Part shown: positions 1-6,912 of the stretch, in pieces
How positions within the stretch are numbered: the stretch's first letter is position 1
Layout of the letters: each line of letters begins with the position of its first letter
Assembly (NCBI GenBank): GCA_029069015.1
Contig: JAIEBL010000090.1
Span: 1-8,029 of the forward strand
Source of the DNA: Clostridiales bacterium
Lineage (GTDB): Bacteria > Bacillota > Clostridia > Christensenellales > Pumilibacteraceae
Length of the DNA stretch: 8,029 nt
Direction: 5' to 3'
Made by a program: the position numbers and the translations under genes
Notes under the pieces: generated by a model
Database searches by the model: none
What the model was told of the DNA's origin: nothing
What the model saw: the letters and a program-made list of their open reading frames with translations, nothing else

Positions 1-342
1 CGCTTTGAGGGCATGCTCAACAAATACAGCGGCAATCTTATGCGTTCTGCCGTGGAGCTTGCGCAGCTTTGGCGCGGCGACAAAATTCTGCGGCAGCTCG
101 AAGCGATGATGATCGTAGCCGATAAAAACGATCTTCTGATCGTGTCGGGTATCGGTGACGTTATCGAACCCGAAAACGGCATTTGCGCCATCGGCAGCGG
201 CGGGAACTATGCGCTGGCTGCGGCACGCGCGCTTGCCGCGCATACCGATATGAGCGCCCGTGACGTTGCGGTGGCAGCAATGAAGATCGCTTCGTCGATC
301 TGCATTTTCACCAACGGCAATCTTACGGTAGAGGAGGTGTAA
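1..342 (+). CDS. hslV: HslV (ClpQ) peptidase subunit of the HslVU protease, 5'-truncated
   Basis: HslV is the proteolytic core of the cytoplasmic two-part HslVU (ClpQY) protease, a double ring fed by the HslU ATPase. The reading frame is open from base 1 (R-F-E-G before the first internal Met at 13), so the gene begins outside the window. The 113 visible residues are about two thirds of a family protein of roughly 175-180. The missing part includes the N-terminal catalytic Thr or Ser. Visible family landmarks, in order, are the YSGNLMR helix, a W-R-x-D/G-x-x-L-R-x-LEAM segment, 'IVADK', 'GDVIEPE', the glycine-rich turn '[15 protein letters not shown]', and the ending '[14 protein letters not shown]'. 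The last codons also carry the ribosome site for hslU, which starts 4 bases after the TAA, so the two subunits are co-translated from one message. Identity is secure. Whether the active-site residue is Thr or Ser cannot be seen. Confidence 0.96.
   Translation, partial: RFEGMLNKYSGNLMRSAVELAQLWRGDKILRQLEAMMIVADKNDLLIVSGIGDVIEPENGICAIGSGGNYALAAARALAAHTDMSARDVAVAAMKIASSICIFTNGNLTVEEV
331..339 (+). promoter_or_regulatory. Strong Shine-Dalgarno for hslU, inside the end of hslV
   Basis: GAGGAGGTG lies 7 bases before the hslU ATG and within the final codons (E-E-V) of hslV. It is a near-full anti-SD match at good spacing, and it couples translation of the two protease subunits. Confidence 0.85.
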
Positions 343-346
343 CGGT

Positions 347-1657
347 ATGGAATTATCTCCCAAGCAAGTCGTAACCGAACTTGACAAATATATTATCGGG
401 CAAGACGAGGCCAAAAAGGCGGTCGCCATAGCTCTACGAAACCGTTACCGCCGCAGTATGCTCTCGGATAAAGAGCGCGAAGAAATCACGCCCAAAAATA
501 TTATCATGAAAGGCCCTACGGGCGTAGGTAAAACGGAAATCGCCCGCCGTCTTGCGAAGCTCGTCAAAGCGCCGTTTATCAAAGTGGAAGCGACGAAGTT
601 TACCGAAGTCGGCTACGTCGGACGCGACGTAGAGTCCATGATTCGTGACCTTGCCGAGGTGGCGGTCCGGCTCGTAAAAGAAGAAAAACTTGCCGAGGTG
701 GAAGTAAAGAGCAGAGCTGCGGCGGAAAAGAAGATCATAGAAGCGCTCGTACTTTCGCGGCGTAAGCAGTCGTCTGAAACGCCCGAGAGCGTACTCAAGT
801 CGCAAATCGAAGAGGAACTCAAAGCGGGTAAGCTTGATAATCATATTCTTGAAATCGAAGTTGCCGACGAGCCCAAACCCATGGAAATCATGCCGGGGAC
901 GGGTGCGGAAATCAATATCGGAGAAATCTTCGGTAGCTTTATGCCGAGAAAACGCAAAAAGCGCAAACTCACGGTAAAAGAAGCACTGCGTATCTTAACG
1001 CTCGAAGAGAGCGAAAAGCATATCGACGCCGACGCGATCAACAGCGAGGGTCTGCGGCGTGCCGAACAGCAGGGCGTTATTTTCATCGACGAAATCGATA
1101 AAATCGCGTCCCGCGGGGCGCACGGCGGGCCGGACGTATCGCGTGAGGGCGTGCAACGCGATATTTTGCCCATCGTGGAAGGGTGTACGGTGATGACGAA
1201 ATACGGCGCAATGAAAACCGACTACATTCTGTTTATTGCATCGGGCGCGTTCCACGTGAGCGCGATCAGCGATCTGATCCCCGAATTCCAGGGACGTTTT
1301 CCCGTGCACGTGGAGCTTGGCAGCTTGACGGCGGAAGACTTTATCAAGATTCTGACGCAAACCGAAAACGCGATCACGCGGCAGTACGCCGCTATGCTCG
1401 GCGTAGACAATATCGCGCTTTCGTTCGACGACGAAGCGATCGCCATGATTGCCGAAATCGCGGTTAACGAAAACAACGCCAAAGAGGATATCGGCGCGCG
1501 TAGATTGCACGCCGTCATGGAAAAGCTTCTCGAAGACCTCAGCTTCAATGCATCGGGGGATCATCCGCTCGTCAAAATCAAAATCGATAAAAAATACGTG
1601 AGCGAACACCTCAGCGACAGCATCAAGCAAAACGACATCAAAAAGTATATTCTCTAA
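347..1657 (+). CDS. hslU: HslU (ClpY) AAA+ unfoldase of the HslVU protease
   Basis: HslU forms a hexameric ring that unfolds substrates and threads them into HslV using ATP. The 436 residues match the family length (about 440-470). Domains in order: an N-terminal ATPase part with Walker A GPTGVGKT (residues 56-63) and the pore loop GYVG (89-92); an intermediate I domain of about residues 110-225, charged and Glu/Lys-rich with an RKRKKRK stretch (201-207); Walker B VIFIDEID (244-251); the sensor region 'FIASGAFH' (about 297-303); an arginine-finger candidate R317 in 'EFQGRFPV'; and sensor 2 'GARR' (383-386). The protein ends in K-Y-I-L, the family's C-terminal tail that inserts between HslV subunits and activates the peptidase. 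All key residues are intact. The ATG at 347 is supported by the SD at 331-339 and by the family N-terminus 'LSPKQVVTELDKYIIGQ'. hisS follows after 21 bases. Confidence 0.97.
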   Translation: MELSPKQVVTELDKYIIGQDEAKKAVAIALRNRYRRSMLSDKEREEITPKNIIMKGPTGVGKTEIARRLAKLVKAPFIKVEATKFTEVGYVGRDVESMIRDLAEVAVRLVKEEKLAEVEVKSRAAAEKKIIEALVLSRRKQSSETPESVLKSQIEEELKAGKLDNHILEIEVADEPKPMEIMPGTGAEINIGEIFGSFMPRKRKKRKLTVKEALRILTLEESEKHIDADAINSEGLRRAEQQGVIFIDEIDKIASRGAHGGPDVSREGVQRDILPIVEGCTVMTKYGAMKTDYILFIASGAFHVSAISDLIPEFQGRFPVHVELGSLTAEDFIKILTQTENAITRQYAAMLGVDNIALSFDDEAIAMIAEIAVNENNAKEDIGARRLHAVMEKLLEDLSFNASGDHPLVKIKIDKKYVSEHLSDSIKQNDIKKYIL

Positions 1658-1678
1658 AAAGTCAAAGAGCAGAAAGGT

Positions 1679-2932
1679 ATGATCAATATTCCGAAGGGAA
1701 CGAAAGACGTTCTCCCGTCCGAAAGCTATAAATGGCAGCAAGCCGAAGCGCTTGCCAGGAAAGTGTGCGCGCTCTACAACGCGTACGAGATTCGCACGCC
1801 CGCTTTCGAGCACACCGAGTTGTTTACGCGTTCGATTGGCGACGATACCGACGTTGTGAACAAGGAAATGTATACGTTTACCGATAAGGGCGGCAGAAGC
1901 ATTACGCTTAAACCAGAAGGCACGGCGCCCGTAGCGCGTTCATACGTAGAGAACGCACTCGAAAACGAATCGTTGCCGCTGAAAATGTATTACTTTTCGC
2001 CTGTTTTTCGCTACGAGCGTCCGCAAGCGGGAAGACTTAGGGAACACCATCAGTTCGGCGTCGAGTTCTACGGCGGCGCCGCGCCCGAATACGATTTCGA
2101 AGTCATTTCGCTTGCGTATACCTTTTTAACGAAATTCGGTATTACCGATTTGACCTTGAACCTCAACAGTATTGGATGTGCGACGTGTCGGAAAGACTAC
2201 AACGCCGCTTTGCGTGCGTTCGGGGATCAGCATAAGGACGAACTTTGCGAAACGTGCAGAACGCGGCTTGTCAACAATCCGCTTCGCATGCTCGATTGTA
2301 AAGTGCCCTCTTGCAAAGAGATTTTTGCGTCCGCGCCCAAGATCACAGACTATCTTTGCGACGACTGTGTGCGTCATCAGGAAAGACTGTGTGCGCTCTT
2401 AAAACGCGCGAGGATTCCGTACGTGCTCAATCCCAATATCGTGCGCGGGCTGGATTACTACACGAAGACGGTTTTCGAGTTCGTGACCGAAAGTTTAGGG
2501 ACGCAAGGCACGGTTTGCGGTGGCGGACGGTACGACCGTCTTATAGAATCGGTGGGCGGTAAGTCGACGCCCTGCGTGGGCTTCGGCATGGGGATAGAGC
2601 GGCTTTTGATGCTCAAAGAAGCGGTGCAGTCGCCCTATAAGCCGCGCGAGCGCGTGCAGGTCATGGTGATTTCGCAGTCGCCTGCGTATGCCGACGATTG
2701 CTTTGCGTTGGTTGCCGCTTTGCGGAAAAACGGCATTCGGGCAGATTGCGACAACACGGGCAGAAGTCTGAAAGCGCAATTCAAGTTTGCGGATAAGCAG
2801 CAAGCCGAATACGCGGTCGTGCTCGGCGAGAACGAGCTTTCCAGCGGTAAAATTGCCGTAAAGCGTTTGCGCGACGGGCAGACGGAAGAATGCCCGATCG
2901 ATGCTCTTTCCGAATATGTGCGCGCAAAATAA
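1679..2932 (+). CDS. hisS: Histidyl-tRNA synthetase (HisRS)
   Basis: HisRS joins histidine to tRNA-His in the cytoplasm. The 417 residues fit the class II bacterial enzyme (about 420). The start is fixed by the typical N-terminus MINIPKGTKDVLP. Visible motifs: motif 1 around residues 43-61 (E-L-F-x-R-S-I-G-x-x-T-D-V-V); the TLKPEGTAP strand (76-84); motif 2 with FRYERPQ-GR and REHHQFG (110-127); HisA-1 RGLDYYTKTVFE (256-267); HisA-2 GGGRYDRL (281-288); motif 3 GFGMGIERLL (301-310); then an anticodon-binding domain from about 325. The insertion domain carries four Cys pairs (C167/C170, C190/C193, C207/C212, C227/C230), a pattern I recall from clostridial HisRS that suggests zinc binding (inference). 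The ribosome site is poor: AAAGG ends only one base before the ATG, and a weak AAAGAG lies farther off. No T-box fits in the 21-base gap, so expression probably depends on readthrough from hslU. Confidence 0.97.
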   Translation: MINIPKGTKDVLPSESYKWQQAEALARKVCALYNAYEIRTPAFEHTELFTRSIGDDTDVVNKEMYTFTDKGGRSITLKPEGTAPVARSYVENALENESLPLKMYYFSPVFRYERPQAGRLREHHQFGVEFYGGAAPEYDFEVISLAYTFLTKFGITDLTLNLNSIGCATCRKDYNAALRAFGDQHKDELCETCRTRLVNNPLRMLDCKVPSCKEIFASAPKITDYLCDDCVRHQERLCALLKRARIPYVLNPNIVRGLDYYTKTVFEFVTESLGTQGTVCGGGRYDRLIESVGGKSTPCVGFGMGIERLLMLKEAVQSPYKPRERVQVMVISQSPAYADDCFALVAALRKNGIRADCDNTGRSLKAQFKFADKQQAEYAVVLGENELSSGKIAVKRLRDGQTEECPIDALSEYVRAK

Positions 2933-2936
2933 CGGC

Positions 2937-3608
2937 ATGGCAGAGCGTACGGCGCGGCTGATCGGTGAAAAGGGCGTTCGCACCCTTGCCGACGCGTCCG
3001 TATTGGTCGTAGGCTTAGGCGGGGTAGGCGGTTGCGTCTTTGAACTTCTCGTGCGTGCGGGCGTTGGCTCGATCACAGCGGTAGACGGCGACGTCTTCGA
3101 AGAAAGCAACTTAAACCGTCAGTTGCTTTCAACGCACTCGTCGCTCGGCAAAAACAAGGCGGCCGTTGCAAAGGCGCGTGCGGCGGAAATCAATCCCGCG
3201 TGTGCGGTCTGCGCCGTGGAAAAGCATTTTACCGAAAATACGGCGCAAGAAATTTTTTCCAAATCCTACGATTACGTGGTCGATTGTATCGACAGCGTGC
3301 CCGATAAAACGGCATTGATCGTTTGCGCTAAGCGTCTTGGGTTGCCCGTGATTTCGGCAATGGGCGCGGGAAACCGACTGAAGCCCAAGTTTGCCGTAAC
3401 GGATATTTTCAAAACGTCGAACGACGGCTTGGCGCGCGTCATGCGTAAAAAGCTGCGGGAAGCGGGCGTAACGCAACTGAAAACGGTTTGCGATACGGGT
3501 GAAGCGCTGCCGCAAAACGGGGCAGTCGGCACGATCAGCTACGCACCCAACGCAATGGGTTGCGTTATAGCAGAGGAGATACTGACGGAGCTTTTATGGA
3601 ACGCATAG
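2937..3608 (+). CDS. tcdA: TcdA-like tRNA threonylcarbamoyladenosine dehydratase (E1-like)
   Basis: TcdA (CsdL; YrvM in Bacillus) uses ATP to dehydrate t6A37 of ANN-decoding tRNAs to cyclic ct6A. From the ATG at 2937 it has 223 residues, somewhat shorter than the B. subtilis and E. coli proteins (about 254-268). It shows the E1-like Rossmann fold: GxGGxG at 26-31, the acidic D50 after the second strand, the N-L-N-R-Q motif (58-62), K74 in 'GKNK', 'VDCIDS' (115-120) with 'DKTALI', and 'SAMGAGNRLKP' (140-150). The typical TcdA segment T-D-I-x-K-T-S … R-K-x-L-R-x-x-G is at 155-177. It lacks the paired CxxC zinc site of ThiF/MoeB, which favours TcdA. The start is uncertain: in-frame ATGs at 2901 and 2916 overlap hisS, and none has a clear SD. 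2937 gives the family-like 'ERTARLIGEKG' beginning 4 bases after the hisS stop. It may be translated by reinitiation. Confidence 0.88.
   Translation: MAERTARLIGEKGVRTLADASVLVVGLGGVGGCVFELLVRAGVGSITAVDGDVFEESNLNRQLLSTHSSLGKNKAAVAKARAAEINPACAVCAVEKHFTENTAQEIFSKSYDYVVDCIDSVPDKTALIVCAKRLGLPVISAMGAGNRLKPKFAVTDIFKTSNDGLARVMRKKLREAGVTQLKTVCDTGEALPQNGAVGTISYAPNAMGCVIAEEILTELLWNA
3587..3590 (+). promoter_or_regulatory. Ribosome binding site that sets the RseC-like start
   Basis: GGAG lies 5 bases before the ATG at 3596, within the last codons of tcdA. It favours that ATG over the in-frame TTG at 3560, which would add 12 residues not typical of the family. Confidence 0.7.
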
Positions 3609-4021
3609 AGCTGGGCGAAGTTACGGCGAGCAAGAAAAGCATATCGTACGTAAAAATTACCAAGAACGAAGCTTGCGAAGGGTGCAAGGCGTGTGCGTTC
3701 GGGCGTAAGAACGTACTCGTATTGCCCGCGCAATCGCTCGTGCCGTGCAGCAAAGGCGATAAGGTGAAGATCCGTATGCCGAGCGAGCAAGTCAAAGGCG
3801 CGTATCTTTACGTCTATCTTTTGCCGCTTTTGTTTCTGTTCGCGGGGCTCATGATCGGGTTGCCGCTGGGCGAAAAAGTAATGTATCTTACGGCGTTTCT
3901 TTGCTTTTGCGGGAGTATCCCCGTCGTATACGGCATCGAACGGCTGCTCAGACGGCAAAAAAAGTATTTACCGATGATCGTCGAAATCGTGAATGAAAAT
4001 AAGGAGCAGGCAAATGATTGA
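3596..4021 (+). CDS. RseC/MucC-family membrane protein with N-terminal CxxCxxC motif
   Basis: RseC-family proteins are small inner-membrane proteins. E. coli RseC belongs to the Rsx/Rse system that re-reduces the Fe-S regulator SoxR. This one has 141 residues. A small N-terminal domain holds C27, C30 and C33 (C-E-G-C-K-A-C), the spacing expected of a cysteine-ligated metal or redox site. A stretch [11 protein letters not shown] follows (49-59), matching the family's 'V-P-x-G-x-x-V' turn. Two hydrophobic helices come next (about 68-89 and 93-116), then a basic segment LLRRQKK (117-123) and a short polar tail, giving a two-pass protein. It overlaps tcdA by 13 bases and glyA by 8, so it is translationally coupled on both sides. 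There is no rnf or rsx gene and no soxR in the window. Its nearest redox partners are the Fe-S assembly genes downstream, so a link to Fe-S or thiol chemistry is only an inference. Family assignment is fairly sure, function is not. Confidence 0.8.
   Translation: MERIELGEVTASKKSISYVKITKNEACEGCKACAFGRKNVLVLPAQSLVPCSKGDKVKIRMPSEQVKGAYLYVYLLPLLFLFAGLMIGLPLGEKVMYLTAFLCFCGSIPVVYGIERLLRRQKKYLPMIVEIVNENKEQAND
4001..4006 (+). promoter_or_regulatory. Shine-Dalgarno that sets the glyA start
   Basis: AAGGAG lies 7 bases before the ATG at 4014. It selects that start over the upstream in-frame ATG at 3993, which would add seven residues (MKIRSRQ) and has no ribosome site of its own. Confidence 0.85.
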
Positions 4022-5273
4022 ATTGAATTGCATCGAACAAACCGATCCCGAAACCGCGGCGGCTATGCGGCGCGAGCTGAAACGCCAACGCGACAACATC
4101 GAGTTGATCGCCAGCGAGAACTTCGTTTCGCCCGCCGTTATGGCGGCAGTCGGTTCGCACCTTACCAACAAGTATGCCGAAGGGTACAGCGGCAAACGGT
4201 ACTACGGCGGCTGCGTGTATATCGACGAGGTGGAAACGCTTGCCATTGAGCGCGCGAAAAAGCTGTTCGGGTGCAACTACGCCAACGTGCAACCGCACAG
4301 CGGCGCAAACGCCAATCTGGCGGTATATTTTGCCTTGCTTAACGTGGGCGACACGGTTTTGGGCATGAATTTGGCGCACGGCGGACACCTTACGCACGGC
4401 TCGCCCGTCAATTTTTCGGGCAAGAACTACAATATCGTGCCGTACGGCGTGAGCGACGATACCGAAACGATCGACTACGACGCTTTGGCAAAACTCGCAA
4501 AAGAACACAAGCCCAAAATGATCATCGCAGGGGCGAGCGCATATTCCCGCGTGATTGATTTCAAACGTTTCCGTGAAATTGCCGATTCGGTGGGCGCGTA
4601 CCTCATGGTAGACGTAGCGCACATTGCGGGACTTATCGTAACGGGCAATCATCCGTCGCCCTTTCCGTACGCACACGTCGTGACCACGACGACGCACAAG
4701 ACCCTTCGCGGCCCGCGCGGCGGCATGATTATGAGTGACGACGAAGCAATTGCCAAGAAAATCGACAAAGCTGTTTTTCCGGGGACGCAGGGCGGCCCGC
4801 TTATGCACGTGATCGCGGGCAAGGCTGTTGCTTTAAAAGAGGCGATGACGCCCGCTTTCAAGGCGTATCAGACCAAAGTGAAAGAAAATGCGCAAGCTAT
4901 GGCAAAGGAGTTCGTAAAGCAGGGCATATCTCTCGTATCGGGCGGAACGGATAACCATTTAATGCTTTTAAAGCTTGCCGAGCACAATACGACGGGCAAA
5001 GAAATCGAAGCTTTGCTCGACGAGTGCCGTATTACGGTCAACAAGAACACGATCCCCAACGATCCGCAGTCGCCCTTTATCACGAGCGGCATTCGTATCG
5101 GGACGCCCAGTGTAACGACGCGCGGTATGCAAGAGAGCGAAATGCGGGAAATCGCGCAGCTCATTGCGCGCGTCATCAAAGAAAAGCAGGCGGCCGTGCC
5201 CGAAGTCGCCAAAAAAGTGGCGGCGCTTACCGAAAAATTCCCGCTGTATAAAAACGACGTGACGGGCGAATAA
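4014..5273 (+). CDS. glyA: Serine hydroxymethyltransferase (SHMT)
   Basis: SHMT is a cytoplasmic PLP enzyme that interconverts serine and glycine while forming 5,10-methylene-tetrahydrofolate, the main one-carbon entry point. The 419 residues match the family (about 410-420). Landmarks: '[12 protein letters not shown]' (29-40); '[15 protein letters not shown]' (53-67), which holds the active-site Tyr and Gly residues; '[11 protein letters not shown]' (94-104); 'AHGGHLTHG' (121-129); '[10 protein letters not shown]' (198-207), with the Asp that holds the PLP nitrogen; and the PLP lysine K229 in '[16 protein letters not shown]' (222-237), the same number as in E. coli GlyA. The C-terminal domain has '[10 protein letters not shown]' and '[15 protein letters not shown]'. 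All expected catalytic residues are present. The start codon overlaps the stop of the RseC-like gene (4014-4021). No glycine riboswitch is visible upstream. A 47-base gap separates it from iscS. Confidence 0.98.
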   Translation: MIELNCIEQTDPETAAAMRRELKRQRDNIELIASENFVSPAVMAAVGSHLTNKYAEGYSGKRYYGGCVYIDEVETLAIERAKKLFGCNYANVQPHSGANANLAVYFALLNVGDTVLGMNLAHGGHLTHGSPVNFSGKNYNIVPYGVSDDTETIDYDALAKLAKEHKPKMIIAGASAYSRVIDFKRFREIADSVGAYLMVDVAHIAGLIVTGNHPSPFPYAHVVTTTTHKTLRGPRGGMIMSDDEAIAKKIDKAVFPGTQGGPLMHVIAGKAVALKEAMTPAFKAYQTKVKENAQAMAKEFVKQGISLVSGGTDNHLMLLKLAEHNTTGKEIEALLDECRITVNKNTIPNDPQSPFITSGIRIGTPSVTTRGMQESEMREIAQLIARVIKEKQAAVPEVAKKVAALTEKFPLYKNDVTGE

Positions 5274-5320
5274 GCCTCGTTAAAAACCGAACTTCTGCAA
5301 AAAAGGCTACAAAACAAACT

Positions 5321-6514
5321 ATGAACAAAAAAAAGAAAATCTATCTCGACCATTCGGCAACCACGCCGCTTGATAAAGAAGTATTAGAGACCATGCTACC
5401 GTACTTTACCGATACGTTTGGTAACGCCAATTCCATTCATGCGTTCGGTAGCGAAGCGGCGCTTGCCGTCGATACGGCGCGGCGTAAAATTGCCGAGCTT
5501 TTGGGGGCAAAACCCACCGAAATTTATTTTACGTCGGGCGGCACGGAAGCGGACAATTGGGCAATAAAAGGCACGGCATGCGCTAAGAAAGATAAGGGCA
5601 AGCATATTATCGTGAGCGGGATCGAACACGCGGCCATGATGGCGTCTTGCGGTCAGTTGGAAAAGCAGGGGTTCGAAGTGACCTATCTGCCCGTTTCCGC
5701 CGCGGCGCTCGTTTCGCCCGACGATCTGAAAGCTGCACTCCGCGACGATACGGTTCTGGTTTCCGTCATGCTCGCCAACAACGAAGTGGGCACGATCCAA
5801 CCGATCAAAGAATTGGCGCAGATTGCGCACGCGCGCGGCGCGCTCTTTCATACCGATGCGGTACAGGCGGTGGGCAGTATTCCCGTAAACGTGAACGAGC
5901 TCGGCGTAGATATGCTGTCTTTGTCGGCGCATAAGTTCTACGGACCGAAGGGCGTAGGCGCACTCTATATCAAGAGCGGCGTAAAGCCCGAAAAGTTTAT
6001 GATCGGCGGGCATCAGGAACGCACCATGCGCGGCGGCACGACCAACGTGCCGTGCGTTGTCGGCATGGCAAAAGCCATGGAGCTTGCCATAATGAATTTA
6101 AAAAAGAACGCGGCGTACGTCGCTTCGCTACGCGATCGTTTCGTTGCGCGGGTGGAAAAAGAAATACCGTTCGTGCATTATAACGGCGACAGAGTGCACC
6201 GCTTGCCGCAAAACGCCAATTTCTCGTTTGAGTTTATCGAGGGCGAGTCGTTGCTTTTAAATCTCGACCTTGTGGGTATTGCGTGCTCGTCGGGATCTGC
6301 GTGCTCGTCGGGATCGCTCGATCCGTCGCACGTGCTACTGGCGATGGGCATACCGCATGCGGTGGCGCACGGCAGTATCCGTTTTACATTCGGCAAAGAC
6401 AACACACAAGAAGACGTAGATTACACGGTAGACAAGCTGAAAGAAATTGTGGAAAAACTGCGCGTGATTTCGCCGCTGTTTGCCGAGTTTAAGGGAGGAG
6501 TACACAATGTATAA
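5321..6514 (+). CDS. iscS: Cysteine desulfurase (NifS/IscS family, group I)
   Basis: This PLP enzyme takes sulfur from cysteine as a persulfide, leaving alanine, and passes it to the Fe-S scaffold and to tRNA-thiolation partners. It has 397 residues, normal for IscS/NifS. Motifs: 'YLDHSATTP' (8-16); 'NANSIHAFG' (35-43); 'FTSGGTEADNWAI' (70-82); catalytic H103 in 'GIEHAAM'; 'NNEVGTIQP' (153-161); D179/Q182 in 'HTDAVQA'; the PLP lysine K205 in 'SLSAHKFYGPKG'; and the mobile active-site loop with C328 followed by S-S-G-S-L-D-P-S-H-V-L. E. coli IscS uses H104, K206 and C328, so the match is close. Just before it, an exact 'ACSSGS' repeat gives a second Cys (C322). Four lysines follow the initial Met-Asn. 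The ribosome site is weak (AAAAGG, 14 bases from the ATG). The gene overlaps iscU by 8 bases. It could be labelled nifS or iscS; no nitrogenase gene is near, so a housekeeping role is likelier. Confidence 0.96.
   Translation: MNKKKKIYLDHSATTPLDKEVLETMLPYFTDTFGNANSIHAFGSEAALAVDTARRKIAELLGAKPTEIYFTSGGTEADNWAIKGTACAKKDKGKHIIVSGIEHAAMMASCGQLEKQGFEVTYLPVSAAALVSPDDLKAALRDDTVLVSVMLANNEVGTIQPIKELAQIAHARGALFHTDAVQAVGSIPVNVNELGVDMLSLSAHKFYGPKGVGALYIKSGVKPEKFMIGGHQERTMRGGTTNVPCVVGMAKAMELAIMNLKKNAAYVASLRDRFVARVEKEIPFVHYNGDRVHRLPQNANFSFEFIEGESLLLNLDLVGIACSSGSACSSGSLDPSHVLLAMGIPHAVAHGSIRFTFGKDNTQEDVDYTVDKLKEIVEKLRVISPLFAEFKGGVHNV
6281..6316 (+). repeat. Tandem 18-base repeat in the iscS active-site loop
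   Basis: Two adjacent 18-base units (6281-6298 and 6299-6316) differ only at the last base (T or G). Each encodes A-C-S-S-G-S. The second unit holds the catalytic Cys (C328), the first a second Cys (C322). Comparison with E. coli IscS residue numbers (K205 versus 206, C328 in both) shows no six-residue insertion, so the repeat replaces the usual sequence and does not add to it. Confidence 0.9.
6493..6500 (+). promoter_or_regulatory. Strong Shine-Dalgarno for iscU, inside the end of iscS
   Basis: GGGAGGAG lies 6 bases before the iscU ATG at 6507 and within the last codons of iscS. It selects that start over an in-frame upstream extension into iscS and couples the two genes. Confidence 0.85.
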
Positions 6515-6893
6515 TGAACGCGTTATCAAAGAATTTTCCAATCCGCAGAATGCGGGTGAATTAAAAGACGCCAACGCCGTAGGACAGGTCGGTAACGCCA
6601 CTTGCGGCGACATCATGAAAATTTTCATGAAAATTTCGGACGACGGCATTATCGAGGATGTCAGCTTTCAGACGTTCGGCTGTGCCGCTGCGATCGCAAC
6701 GTCCAGTGTTGCGACTTCGATGATCAAGGGAAAGACGATTGACGAGGCGCTCAAAATCACCAACGCGCAGGTCGTGGAAGAATTGGGCGGATTGCCGGCA
6801 CAAAAACTACACTGCTCCGTGTTGGCGGAAGAAGCGATTAAGGCAGCCGTTCATGATTATCTGACAAACTACAAAGCTTCGCACAAAGCGTAA
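6507..6893 (+). CDS. iscU: Fe-S cluster assembly scaffold IscU/NifU N-terminal type
   Basis: IscU receives sulfur from the desulfurase and iron to build a [2Fe-2S] cluster, then hands it to target proteins. The 128 residues fit a stand-alone IscU-like protein. It has the three conserved cysteines: C33 in 'GNATCGD', with the partner D35; C59 in 'FQTFGCAAAIATSS'; and C103 in 'KLHCSVLAEEAI', preceded by H102. D35 and the short 'CGD' spacing separate it from SufU, which has an insertion between its first two cysteines. The region that in E. coli is the HscA-binding L-P-P-V-K reads L-P-A-Q-K (96-100), which fits an organism where the HscA/HscB chaperones need not act. The ATG at 6507 overlaps the iscS stop by 8 bases, so desulfurase and scaffold are made together. 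No iscR, hscA, hscB, fdx or iscA is adjacent, which is usual for the short NifS-NifU pairs of Clostridia. Confidence 0.96.
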   Translation: MYNERVIKEFSNPQNAGELKDANAVGQVGNATCGDIMKIFMKISDDGIIEDVSFQTFGCAAAIATSSVATSMIKGKTIDEALKITNAQVVEELGGLPAQKLHCSVLAEEAIKAAVHDYLTNYKASHKA

Positions 6894-6912
6894 TTTTTGT
6901 ATGTAATCGCTT

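Noticed and set aside
1658..1678. Possible T-box or attenuator before hisS
   Set aside because: The gap is only 21 bases, far too short for a T-box, and no hairpin is seen.
995..1813. A 272-codon open frame on the minus strand across the end of hslU and the start of hisS
   Set aside because: It lies opposite two well-supported genes, has no family resemblance and looks like an artefact of codon bias on the coding strand.
2311..2562. Extra-frame open stretches within hisS, and similar ones in glyA, iscS and ruvX
   Set aside because: They overlap conserved genes in another frame, have Arg-rich shadow composition and no ribosome site.
3960..4013. Possible glycine riboswitch ahead of glyA
   Set aside because: The sequence upstream is coding (the RseC-like gene) and overlaps glyA, leaving no leader.
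3948..4808. A 286-codon open frame on the minus strand inside glyA
   Set aside because: It is antisense to intact glyA, has a low-complexity Val/Ala/Arg/His composition and no recognisable domain.
5274..5320. AGCCT/AGGCT inverted repeat (5273-5277 and 5304-5308) in the glyA-iscS gap as a hairpin hiding the iscS ribosome site
   Set aside because: Only five pairs around a loop of about 26 A-rich bases; no T-tract follows, so it is neither a convincing terminator nor a stable regulatory hairpin.
6876..6900. A short GCTT/AAGC hairpin and TTTTT at the end of iscU as a terminator
   Set aside because: Only four base pairs, overlapping the coding end. Transcription more likely continues to the strong terminator at 7171.
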